A stretch of DNA of 42,517 nt from Planctomycetota bacterium (lineage in GTDB: Bacteria; Planctomycetota; Planctomycetia; Pirellulales; Lacipirellulaceae): contig JAKEIB010000236.1 of assembly GCA_022614705.1 (NCBI GenBank), positions 1-42,517 on the forward strand. Reading direction: 5' to 3'. Positions within the stretch are counted from its first letter, which is position 1. Each line of letters starts with the position of its first letter. Of the stretch, positions 1 through 6,191 are shown one piece after another. The notes below the pieces were generated by a model. It made no database searches. It saw only the letters and a program-made list of their open reading frames with translations, and was not told the DNA's origin. The position numbers and the translations under genes are program-made.

Positions 1-1
1 C

Positions 2-85
2 CCGCTGTTTGAGGCCCTCACCGCCAAACATCAACCGTTTCCAGAATCCTCCGACCCTAACCAACTGAAACTGTTCGACTTATAG
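2..85 (+). CDS. C-terminal end of an unidentified protein (5' truncated by window edge)
   Basis: An open frame enters from the left edge and ends at the TAG at 83-85. The 27 visible residues end in QLKLFDL, a hydrophilic tail followed by a short hydrophobic finish, as at many natural C-termini. The stop lies 20 bp before the start of the antitoxin gene on the same strand. Too little is visible to name a family, and no function is proposed. Confidence 0.45.
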   Translation, partial: PLFEALTAKHQPFPESSDPNQLKLFDL

Positions 86-105
86 CCGGACACTACTGAG
101 GGAAT

Positions 106-318
106 ATGACATTTCACACCGACGCCATTTACGAAGCCGGGGTGCTTCGGCCGCTCACGCCGCTCAGTTTACAAGAGCATCAGGTGGTCTCGCTTGCTAT
201 TTCCACCTCCTCCGAACAGGCTCGCTCTCTGGATCAGCTTGTTCGCGATCATTCCGCATTTCTGAATAGTTACGCGCCCGAGGACGAAGGGTTGTACGAT
301 GACTATTCGGCCGGGTGA
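106..318 (+). CDS. DUF104 (AF2212-like) antitoxin
   Basis: This 70-residue protein opens with the pattern of the DUF104/AF2212-like antitoxins: an N-terminal strand AIYEAGVLRPLTPLSLQEHQ, a two-residue turn, then a hydrophobic strand (VVSLAIS). The second half is charged and probably disordered, as expected of a part that binds and neutralises a toxin. The start is preceded by a purine-rich GAGGGAAT. The gene overlaps the next gene by 20 bp (299-318), so the two are almost certainly translated together. DUF104 proteins are best known as partners of PIN-domain (VapC) toxins. Here the neighbour is PemK/MazF-like instead, which is less usual. The family assignment is from pattern recognition. Confidence 0.75.
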   Translation: MTFHTDAIYEAGVLRPLTPLSLQEHQVVSLAISTSSEQARSLDQLVRDHSAFLNSYAPEDEGLYDDYSAG

Positions 319-625
319 GTATTGGGTCGCCGACATTCCGTTCACAAGTGGCAGCGGAACCAAGAAACGACCTGTTTTAGTTCTGTGGTTAGACGGTGCG
401 GATGTTGTTGCTGCCGCCGTCACGACTGCCAAGCCCCGTTCAGCGTTCGACGTCGAATTGGCAGATTGGCAATCAGCCGGGCTGCGGCGCGCCTCGACAG
501 TCCGTTTGTCGCGACTTGATTGTCTCGAACAGTCGCTGCCAATAGGCCAGATAGGAGTCATTTCGACGGCCGATGGGGAAAGGGTCAAGAAGACGTGGGA
601 AACGTCTATCAAGCCACAGTTTTGA
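299..625 (+). CDS. PemK/MazF-like toxin (putative mRNA interferase)
   Basis: A 108-residue protein with the PemK/MazF N-terminal signature: GEYWVADIPFTSGSGTKKRP, then the hydrophobic strand VLVLWLDG. A later segment (STVRLSRLDCLEQSLPIGQIG) matches the region in which the family places a conserved strand and the catalytic-side loop. Family members are sequence-specific endoribonucleases held inactive by a cognate antitoxin. The start ATG at 299 lies inside the 3' end of the antitoxin gene, the usual antitoxin-first coupling. Length is normal for the family (about 105-120 residues). The gene ends 46 bp before purM. Activity and cleavage specificity cannot be read from the sequence. Confidence 0.78.
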   Translation: MTIRPGEYWVADIPFTSGSGTKKRPVLVLWLDGADVVAAAVTTAKPRSAFDVELADWQSAGLRRASTVRLSRLDCLEQSLPIGQIGVISTADGERVKKTWETSIKPQF

Positions 626-671
626 ATGGCAAGCGCCATCCGCAGTACATCGCAACGGTTCAGCCCTTTCA

Positions 672-1733
672 ATGGCCAAGGCAACGTATAAAGAGTCCGG
701 CGTCGATCTCGACATCTATGCGCAGTCGATGGCGAGGCTGCCGCGGTTGTTGCGCCGGACCCATTCGCCGCGCGTATTGCCGGCCGAGGGTGGGTTTGCC
801 GGGTTGTTTCGGCTGGATTTTGCGGATGGGCTCTTCGCCCGGCGATATCAGGACCCGGTGTTAGTTTCGGGCACGGACGGCGTCGGCACGAAGCTGAAGG
901 TGGCTCAAGTCGCGGGCGTGCATCATACGGTCGGCATCGACCTGGTGGCGATGTGTGTGAACGACGTGCTTTGCTGCGGGGCCGAGCCGTTGTTCTTCTT
1001 GGATTACGTGGCGATGGGGAAGGATGACCCGGCGCTTTTGGAAGCGATCGTGTCGGGCATCAGCGACGGCTGCGTGGAGAGCGACATGGCGCTCGTCGGC
1101 GGCGAGACGGCCATCATGCCGGACATGTATCACGGCGGCGATTACGACTTGGCCGGGTTTTGCGTCGGCGTGGTTGAGCACGAGAAGGTGCTCGACGGTT
1201 CGACAATAACACCCGGCGACGTAGTGATTGGCGTTGCGTCGAGCGGGCTGCATTCAAATGGCTTCAGCCTGGTGCGAAAGATCGCGTTTGAAAAAGCCGG
1301 ATTGAAAGTAAGCGACTATGTCGAATCGCTTGGGGCGACAGTCGGTGACGCGCTGCTGAAGCCGACGACGATTTACACGCGCGCCGTGCGAAGCGTGCTG
1401 GGGCATTACCGGGTAAAGGGCGTGGTGCACGGCATCGCGCACATTACGGGCGGCGGGCTGCACGAGAATTTGGCTCGAATCCTACCGGCCGGCGTGGGTG
1501 TTGCGATCGACCGCGGCAGTTGGCCCATGCCGCCCATTTTTACCTGGTTGAAGGCACTTGGCGACGTTGACGACGATGAAATGGCCCGCGTTTTTAACAT
1601 GGGCGTCGGACTGGTGCTGGTCGTAAGTCCTTTCTATGCCGAGAGTATCCAGCAGCAGCTCGCCAGGTCGGGCCATGCGAGCTGGGGGATCGGGCGGGTC
1701 TTTGCGGGCGACCGTGGTGTGGCTTGGGCATAG
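672..1733 (+). CDS. purM: Phosphoribosylformylglycinamidine cyclo-ligase (AIR synthetase)
   Basis: A 353-residue protein of the PurM/AIRS family, which closes the imidazole ring of AIR from FGAM with ATP in purine synthesis. Recognisable segments are the N-terminal YKESGVDLD, the nucleotide/phosphate region VSGTDGVGTKLKVA, the MCVNDVLCCGAEPLFFLDY core, GGETAIMPDMY, and the C-terminal half with SSGLHSNGFSLVRKI and HITGGGLHENLARILP. The open frame extends upstream to 573, but conserved sequence begins at MAKATYKESG, so ATG 672 is chosen. The first 33 upstream codons overlap the toxin gene out of frame. The gene follows the toxin by 46 bp; purN lies 38 kb away, so purine genes are not clustered here. 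Confidence 0.95.
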   Translation: MAKATYKESGVDLDIYAQSMARLPRLLRRTHSPRVLPAEGGFAGLFRLDFADGLFARRYQDPVLVSGTDGVGTKLKVAQVAGVHHTVGIDLVAMCVNDVLCCGAEPLFFLDYVAMGKDDPALLEAIVSGISDGCVESDMALVGGETAIMPDMYHGGDYDLAGFCVGVVEHEKVLDGSTITPGDVVIGVASSGLHSNGFSLVRKIAFEKAGLKVSDYVESLGATVGDALLKPTTIYTRAVRSVLGHYRVKGVVHGIAHITGGGLHENLARILPAGVGVAIDRGSWPMPPIFTWLKALGDVDDDEMARVFNMGVGLVLVVSPFYAESIQQQLARSGHASWGIGRVFAGDRGVAWA

Positions 1734-1805
1734 GGCAGCGATGCCCCCGAAGCGGGCGGGGCTCCAGGAGAGGTCTGAAGTCGGGAAAATTCTGTATTTT
1801 TTTCC

Positions 1806-1834
1806 TTGCAATCGGTCCACTGTGCCGCTAACCT
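1806..1834 (+). promoter_or_regulatory. Putative promoter of PEP-CTERM gene 1
   Basis: TTGCAA (1806-1811), a 17-bp spacer and TAACCT (1829-1834) follow a T-rich tract. The same arrangement, with TTGCAATCGG identical, occurs before the second PEP-CTERM gene at 2962-2990. The -10 match is poor, so the assignment rests mainly on conservation between the two paralogous upstream regions and on the 17-bp spacing. Confidence 0.4.
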
Positions 1835-1927
1835 GAGGGGGCGGGAACTGCGTGCCGGTGGCGGTTCGCGGGCGCTATATATTTATCTCGCGACGCTAAT
1901 GCAACGTGATGACGCGGAGGATGTCTA

Positions 1928-2710
1928 ATGAAACGATGGCAACTGCTGTTAGCACTGGTCGCACCGGTTATGCTGGGCCTCGTGTCGAACGTTCGCGCAG
2001 AGATAATCGGCATGTCGATCGATGGAGCGCGGCCTGAACCTGGATATGAAGTCACATTATTTGAGGTCGACGGCGTATGGCACATCGGCACTCCTGATTA
2101 CCCGGAATATGAGTGGCAAACTTCTGAGGGCTCCATCGTACTTGAAGGCGCGCTCGATCCCGATCCGTCGATCACGTTCAGCTTGACCACAACGGACCTT
2201 GGCGCTCCGAGCAGCTTTGGCTTCACTTTCATTTTGCCGCTCGCTCCCGTGTTTCCAAATCCTTCGACCGTATTAGATTCGCTCTCTGGGAGCGTGACCA
2301 ATGGGCCACCGCCAGGGGGCCCCGGCGTCACGGTCACGGCGCTTGCACCTCCAGCCGGCATTCCAGTCGACGGCGACGGTGTTGCGGAGTTGCAGGTCTA
2401 CACGCTTTCCGACGACGGCGGGATGACTTGGAAGAACGTCGGTTTGGATGCGGGACCGACAACGTTTGTGCCGCTGGCACCGTTCGCCTCGGGTGACTAT
2501 GGCGCCTACAATCAAGGTCCTATTCCGACCATTGCCGGCGGACCGTGGACACACATGCGAGTGGATTTGACTTTCGGCCTTTCGGGTGGCGGCGATGTGT
2601 TCACTCTTAATGGCGCAAAAGTGCTGGTCCCCGAGCCGGGTACATTCGCTCTTGGGCTGTTGTTGATCGGAGCACTGATCGGTTTCTCACGCCGACAGAG
2701 CAGACGTTAG
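1928..2710 (+). CDS. PEP-CTERM sorting domain protein (paralogue 1)
   Basis: A 260-residue exported protein. It has an N-terminal signal peptide (MKRWQLLLALVAPVMLGLVSNVRA) and a C-terminal PEP-CTERM signal: VPEPGT, a hydrophobic segment (FALGLLLIGALIGF) and a basic SRRQSRR tail. PEP-CTERM tails are known to be recognised by exosortase, which cleaves and releases or anchors the protein at the surface; no exosortase gene is in this window. The middle is rich in Gly, Pro, Asp and Thr, predicts as beta-strand-like, and has no enzymatic motif I recognise. A GCGGAGG ribosome-binding site sits about 8 bp before the ATG. The neighbour at 3169 is a close paralogue over its full length (shared blocks LDSLSGSVTNG, APPAGIPVDGDGVAE, IAGGPWTHMR). 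The pair probably arose by tandem duplication including the promoter. Confidence 0.85.
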   Translation: MKRWQLLLALVAPVMLGLVSNVRAEIIGMSIDGARPEPGYEVTLFEVDGVWHIGTPDYPEYEWQTSEGSIVLEGALDPDPSITFSLTTTDLGAPSSFGFTFILPLAPVFPNPSTVLDSLSGSVTNGPPPGGPGVTVTALAPPAGIPVDGDGVAELQVYTLSDDGGMTWKNVGLDAGPTTFVPLAPFASGDYGAYNQGPIPTIAGGPWTHMRVDLTFGLSGGGDVFTLNGAKVLVPEPGTFALGLLLIGALIGFSRRQSRR

Positions 2711-2747
2711 GATAGCGACTACGATCGGGCATTTGACTGCTTTGGCT

Positions 2748-2772
2748 GCCGATAGCCTGGGAGGCTGTCGGC
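2748..2772 (+). terminator. Possible terminator hairpin after PEP-CTERM gene 1
   Basis: GCCGATAGCC and GGCTGTCGGC pair (one G-U or mismatch position) around a 5-nt loop, starting 37 bp after the stop codon. There is no U-tract after it, so intrinsic termination is uncertain. The rest of the 458-bp gap 2711-3168 holds the upstream region of the next gene and no convincing ORF. Confidence 0.35.
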
Positions 2773-2961
2773 CTCGCACGGAGTATGGCAAAACGGCACG
2801 TGGATCGCGTTTTCTAGGCGGCCGGTCGGGGCGATTTGGCTATGCCGCTGTGGCGCCATAGGCTGTTTTGTGGGCGTCCACTTCAATTTCCCCGGTTTTC
2901 ACCGCCCACACGGGGCGGATTCTTTCCGACCGGGAAGGATAGAAATTCTTTGGATTTTTAG

Positions 2962-2990
2962 TTGCAATCGGCCCGCGTTCCCGGTAAGTT
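2962..2990 (+). promoter_or_regulatory. Putative promoter of PEP-CTERM gene 2
   Basis: TTGCAA (2962-2967), a 17-bp spacer and TAAGTT (2985-2990), again after a T-rich tract, aligned with 1806-1834 upstream of the paralogous gene. A sigma-54-like reading (GG at 2952-2953, N10, GC at 2964-2965) also exists here but is not kept in the paralogous upstream region, so the sigma-70-like reading is preferred. A 5' leader of about 170 nt would separate it from the ATG at 3169. Confidence 0.4.
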
Positions 2991-3168
2991 ACGGGGGCCG
3001 GACTTCAGGCTGCTGGAACTCATGCTGGCAGGCGGTTGTGATGGAGTTCGGCGCCTGCAGAGCTCCTTGGCCGTTTTGTTGCTATTGGAGAAGTGCCGAT
3101 TCGGGCTCGGGGGAGTCGGTTTGTTGATCGCGGAATTCAATACGATGCACTGACGCGGAGGGCGTCTC

Positions 3169-3954
3169 ATGAAAAATTGGCAACTGCTGATCTCGGTCGT
3201 CGCAGTTTTTGTGATTTCGATTTCGACCAATGTCCGGGCCGCGTCGATTGTGGTATCGATCGATGGCGTGAGTCAAGAAGCTCCAACGTTCACGGATCCC
3301 GATACTGGCTTTATAGTCGTCGGAACGCCGACCGACCCGCGGTTTGTGATGCAATCTCCCGCGGGAGACCGCCTTGAAGTCGGAGGTTATTTTGATCCGG
3401 ATCCGTTCATCATTTTCTCGGGGGCAGTGATCGATGCCGGCGCCCCCAGCACCTTTGGCTACACCTATATTTTGCCACTGGCTCCGACAATATCAAATCC
3501 GTCGGTCGTGCTCGACTCGCTTTCCGGAAGTGTGACCAACGGTGCGGCCCCGGGTGGTGTGACCGTAACTGCCGTCGCGCCTCCGGCCGGCATTCCCGTG
3601 GACGGCGACGGCGTCGCGGAGATTCAGGTCTTCACGCTCTCCGATGATGGCGGCGTTACATACAAGAACGTCAAATTGGATTCGGGGCCGACGACGACGA
3701 CACCACTGGATTCGTTTGATTCCGGTGGATATGGGGTCTACAATCAAGGCCCAATCGCCACGATTGCCGGCGGACCGTGGACGCACATGCGGGCGGATAT
3801 TAATTTCATGCTCTCCGGCGGTGGGGACGCCTTTAGCTTTAACGGCGCGAAGGCTTTTGGTCCCCCCGGCTCGATACCTGAGCCCGGTACGTTGCTCCTG
3901 GCGCTATTGTCGTTCGGAGCCGCATGCGTTTGCCGTTGGCGCTCGGTTCGCTGA
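3169..3954 (+). CDS. PEP-CTERM sorting domain protein (paralogue 2)
   Basis: A 261-residue paralogue of the product at 1928-2710. It has a signal peptide (MKNWQLLISVVAVFVISISTNVRA), a long extracellular domain and a C-terminal SIPEPGT, hydrophobic stretch and CRWRSVR tail, the exosortase-type sorting signal. Conserved blocks with paralogue 1 include FGYTYILPLAP, VVLDSLSGSVTNG, the PPAGIPVDGDGVAE block and IAGGPWTHMRADI. The domain between the signals is not a family I can name; a structural or adhesive surface role is a guess. The ribosome-binding region GACGCGGAGGGCGTCTC before the ATG is nearly the same as in paralogue 1. The gene ends 75 bp before the peroxiredoxin-like gene. Confidence 0.85.
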   Translation: MKNWQLLISVVAVFVISISTNVRAASIVVSIDGVSQEAPTFTDPDTGFIVVGTPTDPRFVMQSPAGDRLEVGGYFDPDPFIIFSGAVIDAGAPSTFGYTYILPLAPTISNPSVVLDSLSGSVTNGAAPGGVTVTAVAPPAGIPVDGDGVAEIQVFTLSDDGGVTYKNVKLDSGPTTTTPLDSFDSGGYGVYNQGPIATIAGGPWTHMRADINFMLSGGGDAFSFNGAKAFGPPGSIPEPGTLLLALLSFGAACVCRWRSVR

Positions 3955-4029
3955 CAGGTGTTCCGAGCCACGCCGTCTCGAGCGTTTTCAACGTTTAGGG
4001 CGAGAAGCGGCGTTTCTGTAGGCCAGCGA

Positions 4030-4608
4030 ATGCGACTAGAGCCGCAACAAGCCGCGCCGCCGTTTTCCGTTGAAGCGATCGACGGCGAAACTCGTACGCT
4101 GGAGCAATTTGCGGGCAAGCCGCTGCTATTGATGTTTCATCGCTACGCCGCGTGCCCGATGTGCAACATTCGGCTGCACGACTTCGCCAAGCGGTTTCCT
4201 GCGCTGCACCAACGCGGGCTGGAGGCAATTGCGTTCTTTCATTCTCCCGCGAACGAAATTCGCAAGCACGCGGGGCGCCGGCAGTATCCGTTCGCGCTGG
4301 CGGCGGACCCAAAGTTTCGCGCATATCGCCGCTACGGGGTCGAGACCTCCTGGTCGCGATTGGCGATGTCGGTCGCGCGGCCGAGCGTTTACGCGGAACT
4401 GGTTCGCGCGCTGCGGCAAGGCTTTCGCGGTGGCAAGCCGACATTTCGACTCGCCCAGATGCCGGCCGATTTTCTGATTGGTCCCGACGGCCGAATTCGC
4501 ATCGCGTTCTACGCGCGCAACATTGCCGATCACTTGCCGCCACGAGAGATTGAAGACGCGGTGAACGAAATATATGCGACGGAGAACCGACGTGGTCAGC
4601 GGTCGTGA
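4030..4608 (+). CDS. Peroxiredoxin-like (AhpC/TSA/redoxin family) protein
   Basis: A 192-residue thioredoxin-fold protein. The N-terminus reads APPFSVEAIDGETRTLEQFAGKPLLLMFHRYAACPMCNIRLH: the beta-strand, loop and CxxC-like (CPMC) site expected of the redoxin/AhpC-TSA superfamily. The C-terminal half keeps MPADFLIGPDGRIRIAFYARNIADHLP, the last strand pair and helix of the fold. The open frame reaches upstream to 3958, but the first 24 codons do not look conserved, so ATG 4030 is chosen without a strong ribosome-binding site. It probably reduces peroxides or thiols. No signal peptide is seen with this start, so a cytoplasmic place is expected. The partner reductant is unknown. Confidence 0.75.
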   Translation: MRLEPQQAAPPFSVEAIDGETRTLEQFAGKPLLLMFHRYAACPMCNIRLHDFAKRFPALHQRGLEAIAFFHSPANEIRKHAGRRQYPFALAADPKFRAYRRYGVETSWSRLAMSVARPSVYAELVRALRQGFRGGKPTFRLAQMPADFLIGPDGRIRIAFYARNIADHLPPREIEDAVNEIYATENRRGQRS

Positions 4609-4712
4609 TATTGAGACCGCCGGGCAGCCTCTCAATTGGTAGCGGCGAACTATCGGCAGACCTCAATGATCCACCACAATGTTTGGTTCCCCTTAACCGA
4701 GAGAGGCAATTG

Positions 4713-6131
4713 ATGACCGATACAGATTTTTCCCGCCGTGATTTTCTGACGCGAACCGGAAGTGCTGGGATCGCGCTTGCAATGGCCGGCGCCGTGAACG
4801 GGCTGGCAGGCGTGTTGAAGGGCGCGGAACCTGTTTCGGCCGACGGCGCGGATTTGGTTCAGTCCATTAGGGACCCGCTGATCCGCGAGGGAGTGAAAGC
4901 CGCGATTGAAAAGAACCTCGTACCGGCCGCAAAGGAAACGGCCTATCCAGGTCACTTTCTCATCACGGCCGACGGCCGAGCCTATGGCGGCGACTCGACC
5001 TGGCCGGGGCTCGACTCGTGGCAGATGTGCGGAGCTTACCTACCGCTGGGCCGTACGCGGATGGTGCTCGATTATTTCGATTTTGTGCGGGCGGCCCAAC
5101 GGAAGGACGGCAACGTGCCGTTTGCCGTGTTCCCGGAAATGCAGGCGAACGACACGTGTCTGCGGGGTTTGAAATATCCGGACGATGTGTTCGAATACGT
5201 ACCGCCCAAGCGCGATGGCCTGCCGGAATCGAGCCAGAAAACGCGAAGGTGGATTGGGTTGTTCGAACATTGGCAGAACTTGGGCGATCCGCTCACGACG
5301 CTCGGACCTATTTGCTACATCCTTACGGCCGCTGAAATTTTTGCTGCCACCCGGTCCGTGGAATGGATGCGGGAGCGGATCGCATCGGTCGAAGCGGCGG
5401 GAAAGCATCTGTTGAGCCGCAGGTCGGACAATGGACTGATCGGCGGCTCGGGATTCTACACCGAATCACCGCCGCGATATGCGTGGGACGGCGTTACGCA
5501 GTGTTATGCGATTCATGCGTTCCGCGCCCTCGACGGACTGCTTGCGAATACCGAGCCGAAGCCGAGCGACGCTGCGTGGTCGCGTCACGCCGATCGCCTC
5601 GTGGAAAGCTTTGCGAAGGCGTTTTGGCGCGACGACCACTTCGGCGAGTACGTGCACCCGGAGCATGGGCTTGTGGATTCACACGGACTGTCGGATGTGA
5701 ACTGGGCGGCCGTGGCGTTCGACATCGCGACGGCCGATCAGCGCAAGGTGCTCTGGCCGCGACTGACGGGGGAAAAGGGATTCTGGCCTGGCGACGTGCC
5801 GACACAGACGGTCACGAAGCCATTTGCGTATGCGGAGTGGGAGATTAATCGGCAGCCGCCCTGCCCGGCGCCGCCGCTCAACGACGTGGCCGCGATGGGT
5901 CGTGCGTGGTCGTTGGAGGCGGCTGCCTGTCGGCGAATGAAGGATCACTCGCGGCTCGTTGAATCGGTGCGAAAAGTCTGCAAGATGGGTCTACCAGCCG
6001 GAAATTGGCGCGAACGGTATCATCCGCAACCGGATGGAAGCGTGAAGCCGGCGCGCGCGGAGTGGTATTGCGAATACCCGGCAGTGCTGGTGCGCGTGGT
6101 GTTGGGAAATTTGGAGCTATTTGCGAAGTAG
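4713..6131 (+). CDS. Tat-exported protein, possibly six-hairpin (alpha/alpha) barrel
   Basis: A 472-residue protein that starts with a twin-arginine signal: SRRDFLTRTG followed by a hydrophobic Ala/Gly-rich helix (IALAMAGAVNGLAGV). It is expected to be exported folded. The start ATG 4713 follows GAGAGG by 6 bp; the open frame upstream to 4605 has no signal and is discounted. The mature part contains many aromatic and Trp-rich helices (WPGLDSWQMCGAYLPLG, WIGLFEHWQNLGDP, YAWDGVTQCYAIHAF, DVNWAAVAFDIA). This resembles six-hairpin glycosidase-like proteins by eye, but catalytic residues cannot be assigned. It may act on a carbohydrate in the periplasm; that is inference. It does not overlap its neighbours, and the convergent dsbD-type gene ends 60 bp downstream. 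Confidence 0.7.
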   Translation: MTDTDFSRRDFLTRTGSAGIALAMAGAVNGLAGVLKGAEPVSADGADLVQSIRDPLIREGVKAAIEKNLVPAAKETAYPGHFLITADGRAYGGDSTWPGLDSWQMCGAYLPLGRTRMVLDYFDFVRAAQRKDGNVPFAVFPEMQANDTCLRGLKYPDDVFEYVPPKRDGLPESSQKTRRWIGLFEHWQNLGDPLTTLGPICYILTAAEIFAATRSVEWMRERIASVEAAGKHLLSRRSDNGLIGGSGFYTESPPRYAWDGVTQCYAIHAFRALDGLLANTEPKPSDAAWSRHADRLVESFAKAFWRDDHFGEYVHPEHGLVDSHGLSDVNWAAVAFDIATADQRKVLWPRLTGEKGFWPGDVPTQTVTKPFAYAEWEINRQPPCPAPPLNDVAAMGRAWSLEAAACRRMKDHSRLVESVRKVCKMGLPAGNWRERYHPQPDGSVKPARAEWYCEYPAVLVRVVLGNLELFAK

Positions 6132-6191
6132 CGCATAGCGGCGGCGCGCTCCGCCGCGGCGGGTGCCCGGTCGCGGCTAAACGGGATTCGC

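Noticed and set aside
169..684. 171-residue minus-strand frame over the toxin-antitoxin genes
   Set aside because: It lies antisense to two overlapping recognisable genes and to the purM start, and shows no family pattern.
2950..2966. Sigma-54 promoter before PEP-CTERM gene 2 (GG-N10-GC)
   Set aside because: The spacing fits in this copy only; the paralogous region at 1796-1809 lacks the GG, so it is not supported.
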